Source: DASTCZ01 sp963704455 (GTDB lineage Bacteria > Acidobacteriota > Terriglobia > Acidiferrales > UBA7541). Taken from it: a stretch of DNA of 64,000 bases. The notes below the pieces were generated by a model. It made no database searches, was not told where the DNA came from, and worked only from the letters and a program-made list of their open reading frames with translations. The position numbers and the translations under genes were made by a program. The stretch lies in NCBI GenBank assembly GCA_963704455.1, contig OY969905.1, forward strand, positions 2,170,001 to 2,234,000, given 5' to 3'. Shown piece by piece: positions 15,450 through 23,837 of this stretch; within the stretch, counting starts at the first letter, position 1, and every line of letters begins with the position of its first letter.

Positions 15450-17141
15450 TTATTGCTCGGGCTCTTTTGTGTGAGCATCCTGCGCGATAAGTTCAAAGGT
15501 CATTTTTTGACCTGGTTCGGCGACGATGGCCTGGCCCTTGGAAACGAACCGTGCAAGAAAGGCAGGGCTTTCCCATTCGAGATTCCAGGGGTTATCGAGC
15601 GCAAGAATCACGTAGTTGCCGGGCGGGACGTTGTGCATGGCAAAGCTGCCATCTCCATTGGATTGTTGAAAGCGAGCCGTGACGGTGTCCCGCGTTGCAC
15701 CTTGAGGAAGAAGAACCAGGAGGATTCCGGCCGCACGCTTTCCGTCGCGCAAAGTAAATCCGCTAAACTCTGAGAACGAGCCGGAAATCGTGGCGCTGAG
15801 CTGCACATCTTGAGAGCCGATTTCGATGCTGCGCCCCGAGACGCGCGCGCCGGTGGCGGAGAATTTCGTCAAGAAATGAGCGGGCGCCCCATTTACAACC
15901 AAATTGTACAAACCGGGAGAGAATTTTTCGCGAAACTCGAAAGATCCGTCTGGGGCGACATCGGCGCTATATTGGGCAACGCCAGTTTTGACTAGCAGGA
16001 TGTGGGTACCGGTAATGCGGAAACCAGCCTCACCAATGAGGACACCTTTCACACTCGCGCCAGGTGGCGCGGCGCCGACACTCAATTCAACATCATCCCC
16101 GAGCTCAAATGTCTGAACGCGCTGCGATCGGCTATCGGGTTCATTGGTATGGATCGTGGCGGTGAAATGGCCCGGAGGAATTCCCGCAAGCTCATAGGCA
16201 CCAGGCTCGATTTGAAACTGCTGCACCGGGACTGCGCCGAAGTTGGGTCCGAGTTCATTTTGCAGACCAATTTGCAAATAGGAGTTGGGATTTTGTGCCG
16301 TACTGACAAGCACATTGATTCGCACGTGGCGTGCGGGGACCGGCGTGAGCCTGACATCCGCGGTTTGCGTTTCGCCAGCCGAGATGCGGATTTGCTGCGC
16401 GTCTGCCAATCGCGTTGCGCCGCCGAAAAACGTGATCTCGTAAACGACATCGAGCTGGGGGTCCGGCGAACCAACTTCAGGAAGCCTTCCAAAAAAAGAG
16501 ATGGAACCATTGTTGTTTGCATCGACGACTGGGGTGGGCTCATGCGACATCATCGTTTGCGGATGGCGCGCGTACCACGGTTGCGCCTGAACAGCTATAG
16601 TGTATGCGCCAGGCAGCAATCTCTCCGCGCGGTAATGGCCTTCGTCGTCTGTCAACACCGTCCCGCGAATGACCGGTTCAGCCGAGGAATTGGATGGGTC
16701 CCGAAAAAAAACCATAACTCGCGCACCGCGAATGGGTTCCCCCATTTCGTCCAGAACTTGTCCGGCGATCATTCCCAATGGAACAAGCCTCAGGAGAATG
16801 TGGGCCGTGTCAGAATCTCCACCGACAATGAGAGCAGAAAAAAACGAGCCATGCTGCAAGTAGGACTGCGCGGAGAACCCACGGTGCGAGGCGCTGAGAG
16901 TATAACGGCCTGCGGCGAGGCCGGTGAAGACAAAATTGCCGGAGGAGTCCGCGGCGATGGTTTGGGATTCGACTCCTCGCACTTCCGGGTTGAGAATGAC
17001 TTCCGCCTGCGAAATTGGTTCGCTCGAAACAGAATTAACAACCGTCCCTGAGACCGTGAAGCCAGAAGTATCTTGCGCGGCGGGAGCGGATTGCGGCGGC
17101 GCCAGGCTGAAACATGCGCAAAGCAGGAATGTTAGTAACAC
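15450..17141 (-). CDS. Exported carboxypeptidase-regulatory-like (Cna-B type) protein, paralog 2
   Basis: A 563-residue protein with an N-terminal hydrophobic export segment (1-22). An opening FTVSGTVVNSVSSEPISQAEVIL and GNFVFTGLAAGRYTLSASHRGF are typical CarboxypepD_reg-like beta-sandwich features; a second such domain follows near residue 115 (GMIAGQVLDEMGEPIRGARVMVF and HYRAERLLPGAYTIAVQA), with more beta-rich repeats to the end. Probably a periplasmic or surface protein; no catalytic motif seen. It starts (GTG) 7 bases after the stop of its tandem paralog, so both form one transcript. Only the N-terminal halves align clearly by eye. Confidence 0.75.
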   Translation of the reverse strand: MLLTFLLCACFSLAPPQSAPAAQDTSGFTVSGTVVNSVSSEPISQAEVILNPEVRGVESQTIAADSSGNFVFTGLAAGRYTLSASHRGFSAQSYLQHGSFFSALIVGGDSDTAHILLRLVPLGMIAGQVLDEMGEPIRGARVMVFFRDPSNSSAEPVIRGTVLTDDEGHYRAERLLPGAYTIAVQAQPWYARHPQTMMSHEPTPVVDANNNGSISFFGRLPEVGSPDPQLDVVYEITFFGGATRLADAQQIRISAGETQTADVRLTPVPARHVRINVLVSTAQNPNSYLQIGLQNELGPNFGAVPVQQFQIEPGAYELAGIPPGHFTATIHTNEPDSRSQRVQTFELGDDVELSVGAAPPGASVKGVLIGEAGFRITGTHILLVKTGVAQYSADVAPDGSFEFREKFSPGLYNLVVNGAPAHFLTKFSATGARVSGRSIEIGSQDVQLSATISGSFSEFSGFTLRDGKRAAGILLVLLPQGATRDTVTARFQQSNGDGSFAMHNVPPGNYVILALDNPWNLEWESPAFLARFVSKGQAIVAEPGQKMTFELIAQDAHTKEPEQ

Positions 17142-17148
17142 TTCGCTC

Positions 17149-18780
17149 TCAATTCTCGCGATGCAGGACCGGAATTGTTACGGAAGCCTCGTGTTTTGCC
17201 GGGACGTTGACTTCCGACGCGCGCAAAAGAAAATTGTCGAGCGCACGGGGCGCGCGATATTCCAGCCCATCGGCGTTATCCAAGGCGAATACTTTGTAGA
17301 CGCCAGGGGCTAATCCGAAGAAATACGCGGCTCCCTCCTGGCTGGTCAGGGATAGCTGGACATTCCTTGGGTATTCTTCCGAGACAACGATGACAGAGAT
17401 TCGGGATTTGTCACCGCTCTGAGAAACCACAGCTTTCAGCGTGCCGCCGTCCTCGCGAACATAGACTTCAATAGTGTCCGAATCCAAATCGGAACCGATT
17501 ACGAGATCGTCGCGGAGAAGGTCCACGTGTCCGAAAGTCGCGGAAGCGACATAGAAATTAGGACCATTCGAACGAAATTCAAGTTGATAGCGCCCCGGGT
17601 CAAGATCACGCAGGGCGAGCTTTTGCGTTCCTTCAAGGCGGGGGCTATTGAATGGCTGAATCACGTTGCTGCCAGCGAATGGATCGGTTGAATAAAGCGT
17701 GGGCCATGCCGGGACGAACTGCGGGTTATTTTGTTGAGTGGTGAAGTCAAGACGGAAATTGATCGCGATGGTTTTGACGGGTGCGAGGGTCACGGTAAGG
17801 GTGGTGTTCCCGCTTAAGTTGACATCGGCGTGCGCGGTACGCTGAGTAAGATCCACGGGGCTTGGGGGATTGCGGACGTCGCGAGCCGTCAACTTAATTT
17901 TATATGCGCCGGACGGCATGTAATTTGTGCGGAAGATGCCGGTCTTTTGATTGAGGCCAAATGCGCCGTTATTGGTGCCGAAAGCCCCCTGAATCTGGTA
18001 AGTCAAACTGTCCCCGGCATTCAGGCCATCCACAGTACCGGAAATTTGGTAGAAAGGCTGGCGAGCAAGCGAGAGGTGAACTTCAAAATGTTTTCCGGGC
18101 GTGATCTCGATAGGGGAAGCAATGGCGCGATCCTGACCGGAGGGATAGTACAAGAATGAATATCCCTGAGCTGGTCTACCCGTTGCGGCGGCTCCGATAA
18201 GTGCAACGTTTCCGCTTGGGCCGGCGCAGAGGTAGTAGTTACCGGGCACTAAGTCCGCAATGCGGAAGCGGCCTTCATCGTCCGTGCGCACGTTAGATTG
18301 GTGCGTTCTTGTTTTTCTGCCGTCTTGGACACCGAAGGCCGTTAAGGTGATTGGGATGTTTTCGAGCGGCTCACCATCTGTGGATGTAATTTGACCAAAG
18401 ACGATTCCCTCAGGAATCAACTCGACGGTGACAGGTTGCAAACCGGGAGCGACTTTAATGAGTGGTGGCTGCCTCACAACGCCCGGTACCTGTTGCCTAT
18501 CGAAATAGCCGGGCTTTTGCGCTCTGACGTAAACCGACATGAGCGGCACGCCTTGAAACGCGAAATTGCCTTTGTCGCCGGTGAGCGCGGCGAAACCTGC
18601 AAGCTCGACAAGAGCGCCGCGAATCGGTTGCTTTGTCACCGCATCCACAACAGTGCCTGAAACGGTAATTCGCTCAGTATCAGAACCGTTGAGCGGATTG
18701 GATTGCGCGGCGCAGGGCCGCAGCGTCACGAACAAAACAGCCGCGAGAATCAATGTTTTTGAACGGAGGGTGTGGGTCAT
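17149..18780 (-). CDS. Exported carboxypeptidase-regulatory-like (Cna-B type) protein, paralog 1
   Basis: A 543-residue protein with signal peptide (1-25, ending CAAQ). Two CarboxypepD_reg-like units are visible: ITVSGTVVDAVTKQPIRGALVEL with GNFAFQGVPLMSVYVRAQKPGYF, and IVFGQITSTDGEPLENIPITL with GRFRIADLVPGNYYLCAGP. The C-terminus keeps the same beta pattern (YFFGLAPGVYKVFALDN). These domains serve as transthyretin-like folding or adhesion modules; no enzyme domain is attached. First gene of the pair. The upstream neighbour on the same strand is an SRPBCC protein. Confidence 0.75.
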   Translation of the reverse strand: MTHTLRSKTLILAAVLFVTLRPCAAQSNPLNGSDTERITVSGTVVDAVTKQPIRGALVELAGFAALTGDKGNFAFQGVPLMSVYVRAQKPGYFDRQQVPGVVRQPPLIKVAPGLQPVTVELIPEGIVFGQITSTDGEPLENIPITLTAFGVQDGRKTRTHQSNVRTDDEGRFRIADLVPGNYYLCAGPSGNVALIGAAATGRPAQGYSFLYYPSGQDRAIASPIEITPGKHFEVHLSLARQPFYQISGTVDGLNAGDSLTYQIQGAFGTNNGAFGLNQKTGIFRTNYMPSGAYKIKLTARDVRNPPSPVDLTQRTAHADVNLSGNTTLTVTLAPVKTIAINFRLDFTTQQNNPQFVPAWPTLYSTDPFAGSNVIQPFNSPRLEGTQKLALRDLDPGRYQLEFRSNGPNFYVASATFGHVDLLRDDLVIGSDLDSDTIEVYVREDGGTLKAVVSQSGDKSRISVIVVSEEYPRNVQLSLTSQEGAAYFFGLAPGVYKVFALDNADGLEYRAPRALDNFLLRASEVNVPAKHEASVTIPVLHREN

Positions 18781-18869
18781 GTCGGGAATCCTGATTCAAA
18801 CCTGCATGAATAGAGATGATTTTGCCTGGCCTAAGGTTGGTTGGAAAGAGTTCATTTCTGGAATGGAGG

Positions 18870-19304
18870 TCAATACGCGAGGCCCGTTGCGGAGAAGAGG
18901 GGGCCGGGAGTTTTTCCTTCAGCGGCGGATTTGAGGCGGAACATCAGGCCGCCCCAAGTGGTGTTGCAGGAAGTGAAGTAATCCGATTCGGATTGCCAGT
19001 CCGCATGCGTGAATTGAAGCGTGGTCTTGCCCGCGTTCTCGGTGAGCTTGAAATTGATTTTCGTGTTGGCCCACTCCTTGCCGGTTTCGCAGAGCCAGTC
19101 TGCTTCGCGGGGCGCGGCCATGCTGATCGGCTTCAGGCGATAGATCGTTGAACGCTTGAAGAAACCGAGTTCGACAGTTTTAGCGGAAGCGTCTTCGGTG
19201 ACGTCAGCAGCCCACCATTTTGCGAGGCCGGCTGCGGTGGAGACGAGGGCGAAGATGCGGCCTGCTGGTGCGTCAATTTGGATTTGGTGGCGGATATCGG
19301 GCAT
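18870..19304 (-). CDS. SRPBCC (AHSA1/START-like) domain protein
   Basis: A 144-residue protein. It shows the SRPBCC pattern IQIDAPAGRIFALVSTAAGLAKWWA at residues 8-32, central strands, and a C-terminal helix SDYFTSCNTTWGGLMFRLK that closes the hydrophobic pocket. Members bind small hydrophobic ligands or act as co-chaperone-like or self-resistance proteins; no specific role follows. A good AGGGGAT site precedes the ATG. Its last codons are duplicated at 15377-15446. Confidence 0.8.
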   Translation of the reverse strand: MPDIRHQIQIDAPAGRIFALVSTAAGLAKWWAADVTEDASAKTVELGFFKRSTIYRLKPISMAAPREADWLCETGKEWANTKINFKLTENAGKTTLQFTHADWQSESDYFTSCNTTWGGLMFRLKSAAEGKTPGPLFSATGLAY

Positions 19305-19368
19305 GGTAATCCCCTTTCAAAGGGAGACGCGCCATGCTACAGGAAGAATCGAAATTGGGGGAGTGCGA

Positions 19369-20772
19369 TCAGCGCCACCCTTTACCTAATGATTTGGCGG
19401 CGGCTTCACCGGTTTCGACTGCCCCTTCCATGAAGCCTGACCACTTCTCCGAGAGATGTTCCCCGGCAAAGCGAAGTCGCCGGTATAGCCGGAGCAAAGC
19501 CGGCCGAACCGTGAACCACTGACCGGGGCGGTAGAAGGCGTAGGCGCCGCCGATCCATTTCTGACTTTGCCAAGGCTGGGTTTTGATAGCGATCGGGGCG
19601 ATGATTATTTTTGAAGGTGGCTGGACGGCGCTGGCGACGTCTTCCGTGATCCATTTCATCACGTTGTTCAAGTTTCTCTCGCCATCCAAATCGTCTGCTT
19701 TGTCACCGACGGCGTAGCTAGTGATGATTCCCATGGGGCCGGGCTGGAGGAACGTACTGTCAAAGCAAAAATCGGAAACGCGGTTGGTGAACATCGCGAA
19801 ACCGCTTTTCTTGCCGGACTTCCAGAATCGGTGCTGGTAAAGGATGGCCGATTTCATGATCCGGGAGTACTGCAGTTGCTCCGCGGCACGGCTCTTATCC
19901 TTGGGGAGGGGCGGGCTCCATGTAATTTTGGTGAGGCAGTGCGCGGGAGTGGCGCAAATGCAGTAGTCTGCGCGAAACGGAATTCCACTCCCGCGGACGT
20001 AAACCTTGACGCCCTTCGCATCCTGGTGGACGCGGCGAACTGTCTTCTTTTTAAATACTTTGCAACCGTGCCCCTTGTTGATGTGAGCTTCCAATGCGTC
20101 GATGAGGAGACTGTTGCCTCCGACAATCTTGGAGTCCATTTCATCAGACTCATCGCTGTGGGCGTATTCGGATGCAGCTACGAACGCGGAAACCTGGCGG
20201 ATCGATTCACCGAAATCGGTGCTATCCCCCATATCGCGCCGGACCAGTTCTTTGGGTGAAAACCGAAGTTCTTTGCTCTCGAGCCAGGTCCACCAATCCA
20301 GTTTGTCGAGAGCTTTCCGTTTCGCTGTGCCAAATCTCCTGGGGTTCCTAAATTTCCTGCAAAAGGCCTCAAATCTATTCTCAGTCTTCCTGGGAAAACA
20401 GGATGTCGTTGGACCGTATTTAGGTGATCGCGTTGTGCCATCCCAAAAAAAAGAAGAATACTTGTGATCCTGAAGGTCCAGGCAGAAATCGCCACATAGC
20501 TGGAGCATCTTCTTGTGATCATTGCCGATCCACTCGCCGCCCAATTCGCAGTTGAGGTGCGGAGCTTCTTTCTCAAAGTGATGGGTATAGACGCGGCCGC
20601 CGGCTCGCTTTAGGTTTTCCAACACGGTGACGTTCCAACCCTTATTCACAAGGATGCGAGCAGCAGCAAGTCCCGCGAGGCCGGCGCCGATTACGATGCA
20701 GCTCCGCTGTCTCTTACGAGTGCGCGTTCGTTTCTTGCGATTGCGGGATGCTTTTGGGCGGGGCTTTGGCAT
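19369..20772 (-). CDS. Flavin-dependent amine oxidase family protein
   Basis: A 467-residue protein. After a very basic N-terminus (residues 1-23, rich in Arg/Lys) comes the dinucleotide-binding CIVIGAGLAGLAAARILVNKG and the GG motif AGGRVYTH. The C-terminal FAD-contact segment LRFAGEHLSEKWSGFMEGAVETGEAAA is also typical of monoamine oxidases and polyamine oxidases. Substrate cannot be told. The ATG at 20772 follows a GGGAG site; a GTG at 20784 is in frame. The basic leader could be an unusual targeting or nucleic-acid-contact extension; it is not a normal Tat signal. Confidence 0.82.
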   Translation of the reverse strand: MPKPRPKASRNRKKRTRTRKRQRSCIVIGAGLAGLAAARILVNKGWNVTVLENLKRAGGRVYTHHFEKEAPHLNCELGGEWIGNDHKKMLQLCGDFCLDLQDHKYSSFFWDGTTRSPKYGPTTSCFPRKTENRFEAFCRKFRNPRRFGTAKRKALDKLDWWTWLESKELRFSPKELVRRDMGDSTDFGESIRQVSAFVAASEYAHSDESDEMDSKIVGGNSLLIDALEAHINKGHGCKVFKKKTVRRVHQDAKGVKVYVRGSGIPFRADYCICATPAHCLTKITWSPPLPKDKSRAAEQLQYSRIMKSAILYQHRFWKSGKKSGFAMFTNRVSDFCFDSTFLQPGPMGIITSYAVGDKADDLDGERNLNNVMKWITEDVASAVQPPSKIIIAPIAIKTQPWQSQKWIGGAYAFYRPGQWFTVRPALLRLYRRLRFAGEHLSEKWSGFMEGAVETGEAAAKSLGKGWR

Positions 20773-21134
20773 TTGAACTCCCACGATTTCGCGACCGCTG
20801 TCAAGGGGCTTTGAAAAAGCCCGGGGTGTAGGCGCGAATTTCCGAACCGGGGGCGAACGCTATCACTCGCTTAGGGAAGTGTCAAATTGATTAGACGAGG
20901 CGATGGATAATCTGGATTGAGTGGCGAATGTCGGGGATGGCGATGATACTCGCGTATGGTTTGCAAACCGCCGGTGCATCCTAATGTAAGATGCGCGGTG
21001 GCAGAAACCCCAGATGCAGCAGCGGCGTCGGTCATGGCGGGCTGCGCGAAATGGAGTAGAATCCCTGCGCGCCAGCGGAGTTCAATGTATCCGAGACGGG
21101 CGAGGGTGAATCTGATTATACTGAGGAGGCTTTT
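20773..21134. other. Divergent intergenic region, no gene seen
   Basis: Between the amine oxidase and superoxide dismutase genes. Short frames only. I see no convincing promoter boxes or operators apart from the strong GAGGAGG ribosome site just before the dismutase ATG. Confidence 0.4.
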
Positions 21135-21782
21135 ATGACACAGCAGGCAACTTCACCGAAGGAGAGTCCCGTGGCATTTACACTTCCCGCGCTAACCTAC
21201 TCATTTGACGCACTCGAACCGTACATTGACGCGAAGACGATGGAAATCCATCACGACAAACATCACGGCGCCTACGTGACCAATTTGAACAAGGCGCTTG
21301 AAGGACAAGCGACGCTGCAATCACTTTCCATCGAGGCGCTGCTGGCGAAGATTGACACGGTGCCCGAAAACATCCGCACGGCCGTGCGGAACAACGGCGG
21401 CGGCCACGCAAACCACAGCATGTTTTGGAAAATCATGAAGAAGGGCGGCGGCGGAGAGCCGAAGGGCGATCTGGCGCAGGCGATTACCTCGTCGTTCGGC
21501 ACGTTCGCGGAGTTCAAGACGAAATTCGCCGCGGCGGGCATGGGCCGGTTCGGTTCGGGCTGGGCGTGGGTGGTAATCAAAGATGGCAAGCTTGCGATTG
21601 AGTCCACGCCAAACCAGGACAACCCAATCATGAGCGGCGGCAAGCCGGTGTTCGGACTGGATGTTTGGGAGCACGCCTACTATTTGAAGTATCAGAACCG
21701 GCGCGCGGATTACATCGAAGCGTGGTGGAGCGTGGTGGATTGGAACGCGGTGGCGGACCATTACGCGGCGGCAAGGAAGTAA
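21135..21782 (+). CDS. Superoxide dismutase, Fe/Mn family (Mn-type residues)
   Basis: A 215-residue protein that dismutates superoxide. The four metal ligands sit in EIHHDKHH (first His), NHSMFW (second His) and GLDVWEHAYYLKYQN (Asp and third His). GGGHANH and the glutamine in TPNQDNP favour the Mn-type active site. The N-terminus before AFTLPALTY is about 13 residues longer than usual and has no signal-peptide character, so it is probably cytoplasmic; an internal start nearer residue 14 is possible, but the GAGGAGG site supports the first ATG. Confidence 0.93.
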   Translation: MTQQATSPKESPVAFTLPALTYSFDALEPYIDAKTMEIHHDKHHGAYVTNLNKALEGQATLQSLSIEALLAKIDTVPENIRTAVRNNGGGHANHSMFWKIMKKGGGGEPKGDLAQAITSSFGTFAEFKTKFAAAGMGRFGSGWAWVVIKDGKLAIESTPNQDNPIMSGGKPVFGLDVWEHAYYLKYQNRRADYIEAWWSVVDWNAVADHYAAARK

Positions 21783-21876
21783 GCAGCGATCACCCAGTAG
21801 AAAACGCGCGTCCACCGATAGAGACGAAATACCCCAGACGCAACAACGGCGTCCAGGGCATGCACGACTCCAAAAC

Positions 21877-21907
21877 AAAAAAAGGGCGTGTCTGAGGACC
21901 CGCCCTT
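21877..21907 (-). terminator. Intrinsic terminator after the LuxR-type gene
   Basis: On the reverse strand AAGGGCG, a 12-base loop and CGCCCTT are followed by a run of seven T. It lies about 40 bases beyond the LuxR-type stop codon. Read from the other side it would also stop readthrough from the dismutase gene less efficiently. Confidence 0.7.
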
Positions 21908-21947
21908 CATCCCGACATAAAATCCCCGCAAATAACCACCAAGAACG

Positions 21948-22607
21948 CTAGCCTGCCTTGGCAGGGATGCTTGCGCGCGAAGGCAGACGGAAAAGCCCCG
22001 CGCCATTTGACGACTCTGCGAATTTTTGCGGCTCCTCTAAGAACACATTCCGAACAGGGTCCGAGGACTCATCCGTGTCCGGATCGAGTACCGGCTGCCA
22101 GCCGGGCGCGATGGTCTCCTGCCCGGCGAAGCGAACGAGTTCTCCCCTGCGGTTGACGCCGAATTTCGCCAGCAACGACGAAACGTGAAACTTAACGGTC
22201 CGCTCACTGAGGCAAAGCAGGGACGCGATTTCCTTGTTGGCAAGATTGTTGGAGACGGCGGCGAGGACTTCGCGTTCGCGGCGGCTCAGGGCAACCAAGG
22301 AAACGTCGAGACCCGCCGCGGCCATCAAATTTCCGGCGCGGGCTACGACGCTTTCGATGAGGTTTTCGCCGGTGGCGTATACAAGGTGGAAATCCTCCGG
22401 CGAGCGGTGATGGGCGAGGCAGTGAATCGCCAGCAGACTGGCGGCGCGGTCCACCGGCATGCCACCGGTGGAATCAGCGTCAATCTGGAAGCGAGCGGCG
22501 CCAGTTTTTTTGTCACAGAAAATGTAGGAAAGGGGGCGCAAATCGGGATTCTTCTTCGTTTTGCACCTCGATTGAGAAACTTGTAAGAGGTTCTGTAGGT
22601 TTTTCAA
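21948..22607 (-). CDS. LuxR-type (GerE HTH) transcriptional regulator
   Basis: A 219-residue protein. The LuxR HTH is clear at about residues 105-165: LSRREREVLAAVSNNLANKEIASLLCLSERTVKFHVSSLLAKFGV. The first 100 residues do not match a receiver domain (no phosphoacceptor DD/K set) and may be a small sensory domain. The C-terminal 50 residues are Pro/Ser/Asp-rich. Orphan regulator; targets unknown. The first codons (rich in Gln, Lys and Asn) may be untranslated if a later start is used. Confidence 0.8.
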   Translation of the reverse strand: MKNLQNLLQVSQSRCKTKKNPDLRPLSYIFCDKKTGAARFQIDADSTGGMPVDRAASLLAIHCLAHHRSPEDFHLVYATGENLIESVVARAGNLMAAAGLDVSLVALSRREREVLAAVSNNLANKEIASLLCLSERTVKFHVSSLLAKFGVNRRGELVRFAGQETIAPGWQPVLDPDTDESSDPVRNVFLEEPQKFAESSNGAGLFRLPSRASIPAKAG

Positions 22608-22988
22608 ACCGATTTTTCCTTCCTGTCAGCCGCAGGACGGGCGAATGGAACAGTGACTTCCGAAACATGGTGGCTGGGTTGAATGGGGTGAGGGCGATTG
22701 AGAGTGCGTGTGAACAGTGTGACGCGAGATTCAGCGTGCGCTGTCAGAGTGAAAGTCCCCCATTTAAGAACACTGCGCCAGTGAAATGATGGGCAAGGCG
22801 GGGGCCAATCGCGAATTGAATTTTTTCGTTGCAAACAAGCGACTTAGAAGCGCGCTACGAAAAAAATCGGGCGCGAGGCATGCAGCGATTTCACGGTATG
22901 GGAAAATTTTCCCTTCACGGCGCGGCTGTGCCTCACATAGAATCCCCTAGCCCGGAGGGTAGATTCACCCAAGCAAGGAGAAAAAAGA
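22608..22988. other. Divergent intergenic region, no gene seen
   Basis: 381 bases between the LuxR-type regulator and the PuuD-like membrane protein. A frame reading into 22829-23515 is only the shadow of the membrane-protein gene. A good AAGGAG site precedes the ATG at 22989. No promoter assigned. Confidence 0.4.
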
Positions 22989-23756
22989 ATGACGACGCTC
23001 GTGCAATGTGCCGCGGCAATATTGGGAAAGCTGGACGTTGCGTTCCCCGAGGGAGGGCCGGCGATGGAGCAGATTGTGCTCCGGTGGGTGCATATCTTCG
23101 CGGGGATTGCTTGGGTTGGGTCGATTTATTACACGGCGGTGGTTGCCATACCCGCGATGATGAAATTGGATCCCACGATACGCGGCAGGGCGATGCTAAG
23201 CCTAATGCCGCGGTCGGCGTGGTTAGGTCGGTTTGGAGCAGCGGTGACATGGCTCGCCGGGTTCCGCTACTTTATGATTTATGCGCAATCCGATGCCGTG
23301 AACGCAGGAGATCCATCGCTGGCGTGGCGATGGATCGGGATCTGGTTCGCGTGCTGGGTGGTGGCGTTTGGGATTTTCATGGGCGCGCTGCAGATGGGGA
23401 AACTCTCCGGGGCGGTGCTGGGCGTGCTGGCGGGGATTGTGACGGTTGCGGCTGCGTGGGCGAACCTAGCGCTGATTGCCGGGCCGGCGACGAGCAACAA
23501 AACCCTGTGCATTAGCATCGGCGGAGGAATCGGGACGATGATGTTTCTGGCAGCGTGGGGGATCGTGTGGCGCTGCCAGAAAAAACTGATTCGGTGGACG
23601 CGCGCGGCAGTCGAAAACGGGACGCCGATGCCGGCCGAGGCGGCGCAGGTCCAGCGTATGCTCGCGCAGACGATAACGATTGGATGCTGGCTCACGATTC
23701 CGCTGCTGTTCTTCATGGAGGCGTCAAGCCATTTTCCGTTTTTGTCGGGTAAGTAA
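22989..23756 (+). CDS. Membrane protein related to PuuD-type (urate hydroxylase N-terminal) domain
   Basis: A 255-residue polytopic protein with about six or seven helices. The opening VLRWVHIFAGIAWVGSIYY resembles the start of the PuuD membrane domain (COG3748), whose conserved histidine and tryptophan lie in that helix. The cytochrome-c domain found in full PuuD is absent. Similar truncated proteins are common without a proven role. Upstream AGGAG gives good support for this start; an internal ATG at 23064 also has a possible site. Confidence 0.6.
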   Translation: MTTLVQCAAAILGKLDVAFPEGGPAMEQIVLRWVHIFAGIAWVGSIYYTAVVAIPAMMKLDPTIRGRAMLSLMPRSAWLGRFGAAVTWLAGFRYFMIYAQSDAVNAGDPSLAWRWIGIWFACWVVAFGIFMGALQMGKLSGAVLGVLAGIVTVAAAWANLALIAGPATSNKTLCISIGGGIGTMMFLAAWGIVWRCQKKLIRWTRAAVENGTPMPAEAAQVQRMLAQTITIGCWLTIPLLFFMEASSHFPFLSGK

Positions 23757-23837
23757 GGCGCACGGCGTGCCGGATGCGCAACGCGCGCGAAACGCGCATT
23801 GGCGGCGCGGCGTGCAATCCGCGACAATTTCCACGAC

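Noticed and set aside
16002..17051. 349-codon forward frame opposite the second carboxypeptidase-regulatory-like gene
   Set aside because: Antisense shadow; residue composition is not protein-like.
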